DNA of 64,000 nucleotides from Isoptericola sediminis (lineage in GTDB: Bacteria; Actinomycetota; Actinomycetes; Actinomycetales; Cellulomonadaceae): the NCBI RefSeq assembly GCF_013085345.1, contig NZ_JABFAJ010000018.1, forward strand, positions 91,540-155,539, written 5' to 3'. Below are positions 8,980-21,456 of the stretch, in pieces. The stretch's first letter is position 1, and each line of letters opens with the position of its first letter. The translations under genes and the position numbers were made by a program. The notes under the pieces were generated by a model. The model made no database searches and was not told the DNA's origin. It saw only the letters and a program-made list of their open reading frames with translations.

Positions 8980-9646
8980 CGGCCTTGTAGCCCACGCCCC
9001 GGACCGTCTGGACGACCTCAGGGTTCTCGGGGTCCTTCTCGATCTTCGACCGCAGCCGCTGGACGTGGACGTTCACCAGGCGGGTGTCGGCACTGTGGCG
9101 GTAGCCCCAGACCTTCTCGAGGAGCACCTCACGGGTGAAGACCTGCCACGGCTTGCGCGCCAGCTCCACGAGCAGGTCGAACTCCAGCGGCGTCAGGCTG
9201 ATGCGCTCGCCGTCCCGGGTCACCGCGTGCCCGGTGACGTCGATCTCGACGTCACCGATCTTCAGCCGCTCGGGACCCGGCTCGTCGGAGCGGCGCAGCC
9301 GGGCCCGGACCCGCGCGACCAGCTCCTTCGGCTTGAACGGCTTGGTCACGTAGTCGTCGGCGCCGGACTCCAGGCCGAGCACCACGTCGACGGTGTCCGT
9401 CTTGGCCGTCAGCATGATGATGGGCACGCCCGACTCGCCGCGGATCTCCCGGGCGATCTCGATGCCGTCCTTGCCGGGGAGCATCAGGTCGAGCAGCACC
9501 AGGTCGGGTTGCATGGACCGGAACTGGCCGATGGCCTCGTCACCGTCGGCGCAGAAGCTCGTCTCGAACCCCTCCGACTCCAGGACGATGCCGATCATCT
9601 CGGACAGCGCGGTGTCGTCGTCGACCACCAGGACACGGGACCTCAT
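8966..9646 (-). CDS. mtrA: Response regulator MtrA
   Basis: A 226-residue OmpR/PhoB-type regulator. The receiver domain has the acidic pocket DDD (9-11), the phosphorylated Asp53 (LLDLMLPGKDG) and the conserved Lys in TKPFKPKEL. The C-terminal winged helix ends in VVQTVRGVGYK. MtrA controls cell-wall, division and antibiotic-response genes in actinobacteria. The ATG at 9646 fits the family start; the open frame continues upstream without similarity. It heads the mtrA-mtrB-lpqB-comF operon, transcribed from the 115-base gap it shares with the divergent gene at 9762. Confidence 0.96.
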   Translation of the reverse strand: MRSRVLVVDDDTALSEMIGIVLESEGFETSFCADGDEAIGQFRSMQPDLVLLDLMLPGKDGIEIAREIRGESGVPIIMLTAKTDTVDVVLGLESGADDYVTKPFKPKELVARVRARLRRSDEPGPERLKIGDVEIDVTGHAVTRDGERISLTPLEFDLLVELARKPWQVFTREVLLEKVWGYRHSADTRLVNVHVQRLRSKIEKDPENPEVVQTVRGVGYKAGAAR

Positions 9647-9761
9647 GGCGACAGTCTGCCAGGTGGCGCGGACAGGCACGTCGGGGCGCGCCCGTGGAAC
9701 CCTGGAGGCTATAGGGTCGGTGGCGGTCCCGCACCGCCCGTGTCTCGTCCGAGGAGTCCAC

Positions 9762-10937
9762 ATGAGCTCGCCCGACCAGCCGACCCCGCCCTCGGGCTGG
9801 GGCGAGGCGCCGCGCCCGCCCGCGTACGGGCAGTACGGCCCGGGCCAGTACGGCGGCGGGTCCGGTCAGTACGACAGCGGGACGCAGGCCACGCCGCCCT
9901 CGCCCTACGGCCCGGCGGCGAGCAAGCCCGGCGTGGTCCCGTTGCGGCCGCTGTCGCTCGGCGAGATCTTCGACGGGTCGTTCTCCTCGGTCCGGCACAA
10001 CCCGGCCGTGATGCTCGGGCTGGTCAGCCTCGTCGTCGTCATCGCCACGGCGGTCGGCACGATCCTCGCCCAGGTCGCCGTCCCCTGGCTGACCGGCCAG
10101 ATCGGCGCGCTGCCGGCCGAGGACCCGGAGCTCGGGATGCTGTTCCCCGACGCCGGTTCCCTCGCCCAGGTCATCGCGATCTCCGTCGGCATGTCGCTCA
10201 CGCTCGTCGTGGCGCAGCCGATCGCCGAGGGCGTCGTGACCGTGTCCGTGAGCCAGTCGGTGATCGGCCGCAAGCTGTCGGTCGGGGAGGTCTGGACGCG
10301 GGTACGGCCCCGCCTCGGCGTCCTCATCGGCTGGATGGTGCTGCGCACGATCGGTCTCTTCGTCGGGTACGTCGCCGTCGTGGTGGTCGGCGTCCTCGTC
10401 GTGGCCGGCACGAACGCCGCCACCGGGTCGACGGGCGCCACGGTGCTCGTCGGCCTCGCCTGCCTCGCCGCGGTCGTCGCCGGGGCGCTGTGGCTGTGGG
10501 TCCGGCTGCTGCTGGTCGCCCCGGCCCTCGTCCTCGAGGGGCGGGGCCTGGGCCGCACGCTGGCCCGCGCCTGGCGACTCACGCGCGGCAGCTACTGGCG
10601 CATCCTCGGCACCATCCTGCTGGCCAGCATCATCGCCTTCCTGGCCGGTCAGGTCGTCGGTGTCCCGCTCGCCTTCGCCGGCCAGTCGATCGACGGCCCC
10701 CTCGTCTTCGGGTGGGGCTACCTCCTGGCCACGGTCGTCGCCTCGGTCCTGTCGACCCTCATCTACCTGATCTTCGTCTCCGGCGTGGTGGCACTGGTCT
10801 ACACCGACGTGCGGATGCGCCGCGAGGGTCTCGACGTCCGCCTCGCGCAGGCGGCTGAACGCGCCGCGGCACCGGAGGGCCCCGGCGGCCCGACGGCACC
10901 GGGCACCCCGCCTCCGGGGCCCGCCGGCCAGTGGTGA
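9762..10937 (+). CDS. Multi-pass membrane protein, GDPD membrane-domain type
   Basis: A 391-residue protein. The first 60 residues are rich in Pro, Gly, Gln and Tyr (repeated YGQYG/GQY pieces), followed by about six hydrophobic segments from residue 85 to 370. The membrane part resembles proteins annotated with the 'glycerophosphoryl diester phosphodiesterase membrane domain'. No catalytic phosphodiesterase domain is present, so enzymatic activity should not be assumed. ATG at 9762 follows GAGGAG by a good distance. It is the first gene of a tight operon with DUF4129, DUF4350, moxR and DUF58 genes, a conserved actinobacterial block linked to the cell envelope. Confidence 0.8.
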   Translation: MSSPDQPTPPSGWGEAPRPPAYGQYGPGQYGGGSGQYDSGTQATPPSPYGPAASKPGVVPLRPLSLGEIFDGSFSSVRHNPAVMLGLVSLVVVIATAVGTILAQVAVPWLTGQIGALPAEDPELGMLFPDAGSLAQVIAISVGMSLTLVVAQPIAEGVVTVSVSQSVIGRKLSVGEVWTRVRPRLGVLIGWMVLRTIGLFVGYVAVVVVGVLVVAGTNAATGSTGATVLVGLACLAAVVAGALWLWVRLLLVAPALVLEGRGLGRTLARAWRLTRGSYWRILGTILLASIIAFLAGQVVGVPLAFAGQSIDGPLVFGWGYLLATVVASVLSTLIYLIFVSGVVALVYTDVRMRREGLDVRLAQAAERAAAPEGPGGPTAPGTPPPGPAGQW

Positions 10938-11584
10938 CCGGCCACACCGCGGCGGTCCTTGCCGAGGTGCCCGTCGACCCCGACCGGGAGACGGCGCGTC
11001 GCTGGCTGGTCGAGGAGCTCTCGCGGCCCGAGTACGCGCAGGACCAGTCGTGGCTGATGCGCCTGCTGGAGTGGTTCCTCGGGCTGTTCGACGGCGTCGG
11101 TGCCGTCGACGCCGACCCCCTGGTGCTCGCCGCCGTGATCGTCGCCCTCGCCGCCGTGGTCGTGGGGGTCGCCTGGTGGGTCGCCGGCCCCGCCCGGCTC
11201 CGTCGCCGCTCCGCGGCCCGCTCGGTCGTCGTGCACGAGGACGACACCCGCACCGCGGCCGAGATGCGTCGTGCGGCCGACGACGCGGCCGCACGGAAGG
11301 ACTGGGACACCGCCGTCCTGGAGCGTTTCCGCGCCGTCGTGCGCGTGCTCGAGGAGCGCGCCGTGCTGGACGAGCGCGCCGGCCGGACCGCCCAGGAAGC
11401 CGCACGGGACGCCGGCGACCGCGTGCCGGAGCTCGCCGACCCGCTGGGCGCCGCCGCCCGGCTGTTCGACGCCGTCTGCTACGGCCACCGGCCGGCGGGC
11501 CGCGCCGACGACGACCGGCTGCGCACCCTGGACGAGCGGGCGTCCGCCGCACGCCCCGCCCCGACGACGGCCGGTGCCTCGTGA
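10934..11584 (+). CDS. DUF4129 domain membrane protein
   Basis: A 216-residue protein with one clear transmembrane helix (about 60-85). The cytoplasmic DUF4129 domain contains the usual aromatic and acidic C-terminal part (RTAQEAARDAG through AARLFDAVCYG). Function is unknown; DUF4129 proteins sit next to MoxR/DUF58 genes and to transglutaminase-like proteins. The GTG at 10934 overlaps the preceding stop (GTGA); a GTG directly in front at 10931 is also possible. The stop overlaps the next gene by four bases. Confidence 0.8.
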   Translation: MTGHTAAVLAEVPVDPDRETARRWLVEELSRPEYAQDQSWLMRLLEWFLGLFDGVGAVDADPLVLAAVIVALAAVVVGVAWWVAGPARLRRRSAARSVVVHEDDTRTAAEMRRAADDAAARKDWDTAVLERFRAVVRVLEERAVLDERAGRTAQEAARDAGDRVPELADPLGAAARLFDAVCYGHRPAGRADDDRLRTLDERASAARPAPTTAGAS

Positions 11585-12818
11585 CCGTGCCCGCCACCGA
11601 GACCACCGGGACCTGGACGTCGACCGCCACCGGGGACGGCAGCACGCTCGGCTCCCGCACCCGGCGACGATGGCGCCGGGTCCGCTGGACGCTGCTGGTG
11701 CTGCTGAGCCTCGCGGCGCTCGTGGCCGTGCTGGCCCTGCTGCGCCCACCCACCTCGACCACGCCCTACGACGTCGAGAACACCCGGGACGACGGCTCCC
11801 GGGCGCTGGCCCAGGTGCTGCAGCAGCAGGGCGTCTCCGTCGTCCAGGTCGACCGTGTCGACGACGCGGTGGCCGCGGCCGGTCCGGGCACCACCGTGCT
11901 CGTCCCGCCGTCGCCCTTCCTGCGTCCCGAACAGGCGGAGCTGCTGGCCACGGCCGCCGGCGACGTCGTCGTCGCGGAGGCGGGGCGTGCCCTGCTGGAG
12001 GCCGTGTCCGGCGGGACCATCGCCCTGGACGAGCAGGCGTCGGCTCCCGAGGCTCCCCGACCCGCCGAGTGCGACGCACCGGCCGCCGTCGCCGCGGGGC
12101 CGTCCCGGCTGGCACCGGGACTCCTCGTCGCCGGCGACCTGGTGGCCGGCTGCTGGCCCGTCCCCGACGGACGCCAGGTGGCCCTGGCCACCACGGTCCG
12201 GGACGGTCGGTCGGTCACGGCCGTCGCCGACGCCGCCTTCCTGCGCAACGGCGACGTCCTGACCGACGGGAACGCCGCGCTCGCCCTGCACCTGCTCGGC
12301 GCCCAGGAGCGACTGGTCTGGCTGGTCCAGCACCCCGCGGACGATAGTGCGCTCGGGGGCACGTCGCCGAGCGGCCCCGGCGCGCCCGGTGAGGGTGCCG
12401 GGCTGCTGGACCTCGTGCCGCCGTGGTTCGCGGCCGTGGCGTGGTGGGCCCTGCTGGTGGCGGCCGTCGCCGCGGTCTGGCGCGCGCGTCGCCTCGGCCC
12501 GCTGCTCGTCGAGGACCTGCCGGTCGTGGTGCCGGCCGCGGAGGCGACCCGTGGACGCGGGCGGCTCTACCGGCGGGCCCGGTCCCGCGGGCACGCCGCG
12601 GCGGCCCTGCGCGCGGCGACCGCCGACCGGATCGCTCGCCGCCTCGGGTTGCCCCGGTCCGCCGGGGGCGACACCGTGGTCGCCGCCGTGGAGCGTGCCA
12701 CGGGCCGCGACCCGCACGACGTCTCCGCCCTGCTGTACGGATCACCCCCGGCCGACGACGTGGCGCTCACCGAGCTCGCCTGCCGGCTCGACACCCTGGA
12801 GAGCGAGGTTCACCGACC

Positions 12819-12822
<4 letters not shown>
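11581..12822 (+). CDS. DUF4350 domain membrane protein
   Basis: A 413-residue protein. A cytoplasmic N-terminus with basic residues is followed by a transmembrane helix near residues 38-57. An extracytoplasmic DUF4350 domain begins with PYDVENTRDDGSRALAQVL, a thioredoxin/GATase-like fold in predictions for this family. A second helix near 285-305 (WFAAVAWWALLVAAVAAVW) and an alpha-helical cytoplasmic tail complete it. No function is established. GTGA overlaps join it to both neighbours, so all five proteins of this operon are probably made in ratio. Confidence 0.8.
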
Positions 12823-13973
<1,151 letters not shown>

Positions 13974-13974
13974 C

Positions 13975-15345
13975 ATGGTGCTCACCTGGCGCGCCGTGGT
14001 GCTGGCTGCGGTGGGCGCCGTCCCGGTCGCGCTGTGGCCCGTGCCGGGGGTCGTGCTGGTCTGGCTGCTGGTCGTGGCCGCCGTGTGCGCTCTCGACGTC
14101 GCGCTGGCCGCCTCGCCCCGGCAGGTCACCGTGCAGCGCACGGTCCCGACGTCGGTCCGGCTGGGCACGCCGGTGGACTCACGCCTGGTGGTGACGAACG
14201 CCGCCGGGCGGCGGCTGCGCGCCGTCGTCCGCGATGCCTGGCCGCCCTCGCTGGCCGCGCGGGACGACAGCGGTTCGCGACAGACCCACACGGACCCGTC
14301 CCGGCCGGTCCGCGACGCCCGGCACCCGGTCGACCTCGCTCCCGGCGACTCCGTGCGGCTGCGCACGCCGCTGCTGCCCACGCGCCGCGGCGACCGGTAC
14401 GCCGGACCCGTCACGGTCCGCACGCTCGGGCCGCTCCGGGTCGCCGGCCGGCAGGCTGCGATCCCCGTGGGCGGCCGCGTGCGCGTCCTGCCGGAGTTCA
14501 CCTCCCGGCGCCACCTGCCGAGCCGTCTGGCCCGGCTGCGGGAGATGGACGGCCGCGCCGCCGTCCAGGTGCGCGGCGAGGGCACGGAGTTCGACTCGCT
14601 GCGCGAGTACGTGGTCGGTGACGACGTCCGGTCCATCGACTGGCGCGCCACCGCGCGGGGCGGCGACGTGGTGGTGCGCACCTGGCGTCCGGAGCGGGAC
14701 CGCCGTGTCGTCGTGGTGCTGGACACCGGCCGGACCTCGGCGGCGCGGATCGGCACCGTCGACGACGGGTCCGTGAACGTCGGCGGCACCCGCTTCGAGG
14801 CGAGCGTGGAGGCGGCCCTGCTGCTGGGCGCGCTGGCCGACCGGGCCGGCGACCGCGTCCAGGTGCTCGCCTACGACCGCACCGTGCGCGCCCGGGTCGC
14901 CGGGGCCTCGGGGCCGCGGCTGCTGCCCGCGATGGCCGACGCGCTGGCCGCCGTCGAGCCGGTCCTGCTCGAGACGGACTGGACCGGGCTGGTGGGCCAG
15001 GTCCGGGCTCGGGTGAGCCAGCGGTCGCTCGTGGTGCTGCTCACCTCGCTGGACCCCGCGGCGGTGGAGACCGGCCTGCTGCCCGTCGTGGACCGGCTCA
15101 CCGGGACCCACCAGGTCGTGGTGGCGGCCGTCGCCGACGCCGACGTCACGACGCTGGCGGCCGGCCGGGACACCGTCGAGGAGGTGTACGACGCGGCCGC
15201 GGCCTCCCGGGGGGACCTGGACCGGTCCGCGGTGGCGGCGGTGCTGCGGCAGCACGGCGCCGAGGTGCTCGAGGCCCTGCCGGACCAGCTGGCGCCGCGC
15301 CTGGCCGACACCTACCTCGCGCTCAAGGCCGCCGGGCGGCTCTGA
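13975..15345 (+). CDS. DUF58 / VWA-like membrane protein
   Basis: A 456-residue DUF58 protein. Two adjacent N-terminal hydrophobic segments (about 7-22 and 24-46) precede a beta-rich domain. The diagnostic DUF58 motif GTEFDSLREYVVGDDVRSID starts at residue 203, and a degenerate von Willebrand A-like domain follows (VVVVLDTGRTS). DUF58 proteins accompany MoxR ATPases and are thought to be their substrates or partners at the membrane. It ends the operon, nine bases before the stop of the convergent SpoIIM-like gene. Confidence 0.9.
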   Translation: MVLTWRAVVLAAVGAVPVALWPVPGVVLVWLLVVAAVCALDVALAASPRQVTVQRTVPTSVRLGTPVDSRLVVTNAAGRRLRAVVRDAWPPSLAARDDSGSRQTHTDPSRPVRDARHPVDLAPGDSVRLRTPLLPTRRGDRYAGPVTVRTLGPLRVAGRQAAIPVGGRVRVLPEFTSRRHLPSRLARLREMDGRAAVQVRGEGTEFDSLREYVVGDDVRSIDWRATARGGDVVVRTWRPERDRRVVVVLDTGRTSAARIGTVDDGSVNVGGTRFEASVEAALLLGALADRAGDRVQVLAYDRTVRARVAGASGPRLLPAMADALAAVEPVLLETDWTGLVGQVRARVSQRSLVVLLTSLDPAAVETGLLPVVDRLTGTHQVVVAAVADADVTTLAAGRDTVEEVYDAAAASRGDLDRSAVAAVLRQHGAEVLEALPDQLAPRLADTYLALKAAGRL

Positions 15346-15354
15346 GCCGCCCGG

Positions 15355-16344
15355 TCAGCCGGCGGTGGGCAGCACCGCGCCGGCGCGGTCGGCATCGAGG
15401 TCGCCCGTCTCCCCCGCGGTCACGGCGCGGCGTCCCAGGACGAGGAAGTACGCGAGGAAGGCCGCGAGCGCGAGCGCTCCGATCGTGATCTTCAGCCACC
15501 ACGGCAGCGCGGAACCCGTCACGAAGCCCTCGACCAGTCCGGACAGGCCGAGCGCGGCGGCGAGTCCCACGACCACGGTGATCATCGCGCGCCCCTCGGC
15601 GGCGAGCGCCACGACCCGCCGCCGCGGGCCAGGGTCGACCCAGGTCCAGAACAGCTTGAGCCCGGCGGCACCGGCCACGAAGATGCTGGTCAGCTCCAGC
15701 AACCCGTGCGGGGCGATGAGCTGCAGGAACAGCGGCAGCTCGCCGTGGGCGGCCATCATGCCGCCGGTGGCCCCGATCTGGACCGCGTTGTTGCCCAGCA
15801 CGAACACCGGGAACACCCCGGTGATGCCGGTCGCGATCGTCTGGGCGGCGATCCAGGCGTTGTTGGTCCACACCATCGCCGCGAAGGAGAGCTGCGGGTC
15901 GTAGTAGGACGCGAACGCCTCGTCGACGTACTGCTGGCGCTGGGAGGGCGTCCCCATCGCCGCGAGCGCGTCGGGGTCGACGGCGACCCAGACCCCGGCG
16001 GTGACGGCCACGGCGAGGAAGGCGACGGTGACGGCGAGGATCCACCACCGGATCCGGTAGAGCGCGGCCGGGACCGACACGACGGCGAACCGGACGACGT
16101 CCGACCAGGCCGGCTCGTGCGAGCCGGCGATCTTGGTGCGGGCCCGGGTGAGCAGCTCCGACAGCCGGGTGACGGTCGCGGGGTCCGGTGCCGCCGACCG
16201 CACCGTGGACAGATGGGTGGCGACGGCCTGGTAGAGGCGGACGATCTCGTCCGCCTCGGCACCGTCGAGCCGCCGGCGCTTCGACAGCTCCGCCAGGCGG
16301 TCCCACTCCGGGCGGTGCACGGCGGTGAAGGCGTCCAGGTCCAC
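15355..16344 (-). CDS. SpoIIM family (stage II sporulation protein M-like) membrane protein
   Basis: A 329-residue membrane protein of the SpoIIM/DUF95 family. A soluble helical N-terminus (1-95) starts with DLDAFTAVHRPEWDRL. Five to six transmembrane helices follow, with family motifs NNAWIA and GNNAVQIGATGG and the PHGLLEL stretch. In Bacillus SpoIIM is part of the engulfment machinery. In non-sporulating actinobacteria the homolog is conserved next to RDD and DUF58/MoxR genes and its job is unknown. GTG at 16344 is chosen because family similarity begins there. Confidence 0.88.
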   Translation of the reverse strand: MDLDAFTAVHRPEWDRLAELSKRRRLDGAEADEIVRLYQAVATHLSTVRSAAPDPATVTRLSELLTRARTKIAGSHEPAWSDVVRFAVVSVPAALYRIRWWILAVTVAFLAVAVTAGVWVAVDPDALAAMGTPSQRQQYVDEAFASYYDPQLSFAAMVWTNNAWIAAQTIATGITGVFPVFVLGNNAVQIGATGGMMAAHGELPLFLQLIAPHGLLELTSIFVAGAAGLKLFWTWVDPGPRRRVVALAAEGRAMITVVVGLAAALGLSGLVEGFVTGSALPWWLKITIGALALAAFLAYFLVLGRRAVTAGETGDLDADRAGAVLPTAG

Positions 16345-16356
16345 GGCCGATACCCT

Positions 16357-16368
16357 GCCACATGTGGC
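16357..16368. promoter_or_regulatory. 12-bp perfect palindrome in the SpoIIM/RDD divergent promoter
   Basis: GCCACATGTGGC is a perfect palindrome lying between the two divergent start codons. A plus-strand -10-like TACCCT (16351-16356) abuts it. An operator is possible; the evidence is only position and symmetry. Confidence 0.35.
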
Positions 16369-16393
16369 GACGCACCGAGCGGACGGAAGCACC

Positions 16394-17227
16394 GTGACCG
16401 ACGGCATCCTCATCGGCGAGGGCGTGCTGCTCGACGCCCGGCCGGCCTCGTTCGCCTCCCGGTCGGCGGGGGCGCTCATCGACGTGGCGGTGACGATCGG
16501 CGGGCTCGTGCTGGCGATCTGGGTCGTCACGGGGATCCTCGTCTGGCAGTCCGACGTCGCGGCGGCGTCGCAGTGGGGACGGGCGGCCGTGATCGCGATC
16601 GTCGTGCTGCTGCTCGTCGTGCTGCCGACCACCGTGGAGACGCTCACGCGCGGACGGTCGCTCGGCAAGCTCGCCACCGGGCTGCGGGTGGTGCGCGACG
16701 ACGGCGGCCCGGTCCGGGTGCGGCACGCGCTGGTCCGGTCCCTGGTGGGGGTCTTCGAGATCTGGCTGACGGCGGGCTCGGTCGCGGTCATCACCTCGCT
16801 GGCCAACGCCCGCGGGAAGCGTCTCGGCGATCTTCTGGCGGGCACCTACGCGGTCCGGGTCCGCGGTGCGCGCAGCTGGGAGCAGCCGCTGGTCATGTCC
16901 CCGGCCCTGGCCACCTGGGCCCGGTCGGCCGACATCCGACGCCTGCCCGACGGCCTGGCGCTGCGCGCCCGGCAGGTGCTGGACCGCGCCCCCCGGCTGG
17001 CCCCGGCGTCGCGCGCGCGGCTGACCGACGAGCTGGCCGCCCAGATGGAGGCCTACGTGGCCCCGGGGCCGCCGTCCGGCACCCCGGCCGAGTCGTTCCT
17101 GCACGCGGTGCTCCACGAGCGCCGCGACCGGGAGCTGGCACGGGGCCGCCAGGAGCAGGAACGGGCGGTGGCGCAGGCGGCGTCCCTGCACCGGCTGCCC
17201 TACGGCGTCCCCGACCCCCGGAACTGA
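16394..17227 (+). CDS. RDD family membrane protein
   Basis: A 277-residue protein. The RDD domain (about 20-155) has the name-giving residues in ASFASRSAGALIDV and VVRDDGGPVR, with hydrophobic segments near 35-57 and 65-85 and a third near 120-140. A long hydrophilic C-terminal tail rich in Arg and Ala follows. The transported substrate, if any, is unknown. GTG at 16394 has GGAAG four bases upstream. An in-frame GTG at 16364 lying 8 bases after a TACCCT -10 could instead be a leaderless start. It is divergent from the SpoIIM-like gene, a pairing kept in many actinobacteria. Confidence 0.85.
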   Translation: MTDGILIGEGVLLDARPASFASRSAGALIDVAVTIGGLVLAIWVVTGILVWQSDVAAASQWGRAAVIAIVVLLLVVLPTTVETLTRGRSLGKLATGLRVVRDDGGPVRVRHALVRSLVGVFEIWLTAGSVAVITSLANARGKRLGDLLAGTYAVRVRGARSWEQPLVMSPALATWARSADIRRLPDGLALRARQVLDRAPRLAPASRARLTDELAAQMEAYVAPGPPSGTPAESFLHAVLHERRDRELARGRQEQERAVAQAASLHRLPYGVPDPRN

Positions 17228-17322
17228 CCCGGCCCCGCACCCGCCTCCGACCTGGGCGAGCGCGCCGCGCCGGGAGTACCGTCGCTGACAAACGGGCAGT
17301 GACCGACAGGCGAGGAGCAGGC

Positions 17323-18234
17323 GTGTCCGACCCCGTGCTCGACATCTCCGGGCTCGTCAAGACGTTCGGCTCGTTCCGCGCGCTCGACGGGCTGGACCTC
17401 CGCCTCGAGGCCGGGGAGGTGCGCGGGTTCCTCGGGCCCAACGGCGCCGGGAAGACCACGACCCTGCGTGTCGTGCTCGGCATGATCCGCGCCTCGGGAG
17501 GGCGGGTGCGGCTCTTCGGCCAGGACCCGTGGCGCCGGGCGGTACGCCTGCACCGGCGGCTCACCTACGTGCCGGGTGACGTCGCCCTGTGGCCCGGCCT
17601 GACCGGCGGGCAGTGCATCGACGTGCTCGGCGCGTCCGGGCCGCCGCTGGACCCGGCGCGGCGCGCCGAGCTCGTCGACCGGTTCGACCTCGACCCCACC
17701 AAGCGGGTGCGCGACTACTCCCGCGGGAACCGGCAGAAGGTCGCCCTCGTCGCCGCCCTCGCCGCACGGGCCGACCTCTTCGTGCTGGACGAGCCCACGG
17801 CGGGCCTCGACCCTCTGATGGAGGAGGTCTTCCGCGAGTGCGTCACCGAACGGGTGTCCGACGGCGCCGCGGTGCTGCTGAGCAGCCACATCCTGTCCGA
17901 GGTCGAGGCGCTGTGCTCGACGGTCACGATCATCCGCCGCGGCCGGACCGTCAAGGCCGGATCCGTCGCGGAGCTGCGGGGTCTCGCCCGCACCACGGTG
18001 CGCGCGGTCGTGCCGGGAACCCCGCCCGACCTCGACCGGTTCGACCTGCACGACCTCAAGGTCTCCCCCGTGTCCGACGGCGGGTCGGGTCGCGAGATCA
18101 CCTTCACCGTGGAGCCCGACCAGCTGGACCGCGTGCTGCGCCCGCTCGTCGACGGGGGGCTCCGGGGGCTCACGGTCCGTCCGCCCAGCCTGGACGAGCT
18201 GTTCCTGTCCGAGTACGACGAGGCACCGGCATGA
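17323..18234 (+). CDS. ABC transporter ATP-binding protein
   Basis: A 303-residue ATPase of the drug/export type. Walker A is GPNGAGKT (38-45), the signature is the variant YSRGNRQ (132-138), Walker B is LFVLDEPTA (152-160), and the switch histidine is in LSSHILSE. The C-terminal 80 residues are the small accessory domain seen in multidrug exporters. GTG at 17323 follows GAGGAG. Its stop overlaps the permease start (ATGA), so the pair forms one exporter. The substrate cannot be inferred. Confidence 0.92.
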   Translation: MSDPVLDISGLVKTFGSFRALDGLDLRLEAGEVRGFLGPNGAGKTTTLRVVLGMIRASGGRVRLFGQDPWRRAVRLHRRLTYVPGDVALWPGLTGGQCIDVLGASGPPLDPARRAELVDRFDLDPTKRVRDYSRGNRQKVALVAALAARADLFVLDEPTAGLDPLMEEVFRECVTERVSDGAAVLLSSHILSEVEALCSTVTIIRRGRTVKAGSVAELRGLARTTVRAVVPGTPPDLDRFDLHDLKVSPVSDGGSGREITFTVEPDQLDRVLRPLVDGGLRGLTVRPPSLDELFLSEYDEAPA

Positions 18235-19817
18235 CCGGACGGACGGGCGACGGGCTGGGCACGGTGCTGCGGCTCCAGCTGCGCACCGGCTGGAAGGCTC
18301 TGGTGGCCTGGGTCGGCGGCATCGTCGGCACCTACGCCGCGACGGTCGCCGCCATCGACACCACCTACGGCACCACGGAGCAGCTCGCGACCTACGAGGC
18401 GACCGTGGGGTCGGACCCGACGATGGCCGCCATCAACGGCACGCCGTACGGCGCCGACACCCTCGGTGGCGTGGCCGCCAACGAGTTCGGGTTCATCGCC
18501 GCCATCGCGGTGCCCCTCATGGGCCTCCTGCTCGTGGCACGTTCCACCCGCGCCGCCGAGGAGAACGGCCTGCTCGAACTGCTGCGGTCGCGGGCGATCG
18601 GCTCCCGCGCCCCGTGGGTGGCCGCGCTGCTCGTCACCGCGAGCGCCCTGCTCCTCGTCGGGCTCGGCATGGTCGTCTCGCTGACGGCCTACGGCGTCGA
18701 CCTCGCCGACGCCGTCCTCTACGGCGCGTCCGTGACCGCCCTCGGCTTCGTCTTCGCCGGCCTGGCGACCCTGGCGGGCCAGCTCCTGCGCCGGTCCGCC
18801 GGTGTCATCGCCGTGGGCGTCGTCGTGCTGGGCGTCGCCTACGTCTTCCGGGCGATCGGCGACGTCGAGGACAACGGCTGGAAGTGGCTGTCCCCGCTCG
18901 CCTGGCAGCAGGAGACCCGGCCGTTCACCGACGACCCCCGGGTCTGGCCGCTGCTGCTCGCCCTCGGCGCGGCGACGACCCTCGGCGCGCTCGGCCTCGC
19001 ACTCGTCGGCCGTCGTGACCTGGGCAGCGCGATGGTGACGAGTCGGCCCGGGCCGGCCTCCGCCGGGAGGTTCCTGACGACCGGACCGGGGCTCGCGCTG
19101 CGCCGCCACGGCGCGACCCTCGTCGCCTGGCTGGTGGGCGCCGCCCTGGTCGGCGCGATGATGGGCGCCTTCACCGACGACATCGCGGACGTCGTGGCGG
19201 CGAACCCGGAGCTGACCGAGATGTTCTCCGCTGGTGTCGTCGGGGACCCGACGAGCTGGTACGTGTCGTTCACGCTGGTGCTGGTCATGCTCATGGCCTT
19301 CGGGGCGTCCGCCCAGGTCCTGGCCCGCGTGCGGCGCGAGGAGACGCACGGCCGCCTCGAGGCCGTGCTGGCCCTGTCCGTGCGCCGGACGACGTGGCTG
19401 GGCACCCACGCCGCCGTCGCGGTGCTCGGCGGTGCGCTCGTGGCCCTGGCGGGTGGGGCCGGGCTGGCCGCGACCACCGCTCGTACCACCGGCGACGACG
19501 CGGGAGCGCTGGTCGCGACGGTGCAGTACCTGCCCGCCGTGGTGGTCGTCGCCGCGCTCGGGGTGGCGCTGCTCGGGCTGCTGCCCCGTGCGCTGGCGCT
19601 GATGTGGGTCGCGATCGCCTATATCGCGGTCGTCGAGACCCTCGGCGAGACCCTGAGCATGCCGGACGCGGCGCTGGAGGTCTCCCCCCTGCACGCCATC
19701 GGCCGCCTCCCGACCGAAGACCCGACGGGCGGCGCGGTGACGGTCGTCGGGGCCGTCGCGGTGGCGCTGCTCATCGCCGGTCTGGCCGGCTTCCGCCACC
19801 GCGACGTGCCCCGCTGA
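18231..19817 (+). CDS. ABC exporter permease, duplicated ABC-2 type
   Basis: A 528-residue permease with about twelve hydrophobic segments in two similar halves (about 20-270 and 285-525). Each half begins with a cytoplasmic helix (LRLQLRTGWKALVAWVGG; ALRRHGATLVAWLVGAALVG), as in the fused TetronasinR/YhaP-like exporters of actinobacteria. It pairs with the ATPase through a four-base overlap. It ends three bases from the stop of the convergent ahcY gene. The family exports polyketide antibiotics in some species, but the substrate here is unknown. Confidence 0.85.
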   Translation: MTGRTGDGLGTVLRLQLRTGWKALVAWVGGIVGTYAATVAAIDTTYGTTEQLATYEATVGSDPTMAAINGTPYGADTLGGVAANEFGFIAAIAVPLMGLLLVARSTRAAEENGLLELLRSRAIGSRAPWVAALLVTASALLLVGLGMVVSLTAYGVDLADAVLYGASVTALGFVFAGLATLAGQLLRRSAGVIAVGVVVLGVAYVFRAIGDVEDNGWKWLSPLAWQQETRPFTDDPRVWPLLLALGAATTLGALGLALVGRRDLGSAMVTSRPGPASAGRFLTTGPGLALRRHGATLVAWLVGAALVGAMMGAFTDDIADVVAANPELTEMFSAGVVGDPTSWYVSFTLVLVMLMAFGASAQVLARVRREETHGRLEAVLALSVRRTTWLGTHAAVAVLGGALVALAGGAGLAATTARTTGDDAGALVATVQYLPAVVVVAALGVALLGLLPRALALMWVAIAYIAVVETLGETLSMPDAALEVSPLHAIGRLPTEDPTGGAVTVVGAVAVALLIAGLAGFRHRDVPR

Positions 19818-19820
19818 GGC

Positions 19821-21353
<1,533 letters not shown>

Positions 21354-21456
21354 GGGTGCCCTCCTGGGACGTCGTGGGTCTCGTGTCGCGCGCTGGGGGC
21401 TCCCGTCGGCGCTGGTCCCAGCCTAGCGGCGACCACTCCGGCCCTCTCGCTGGATT

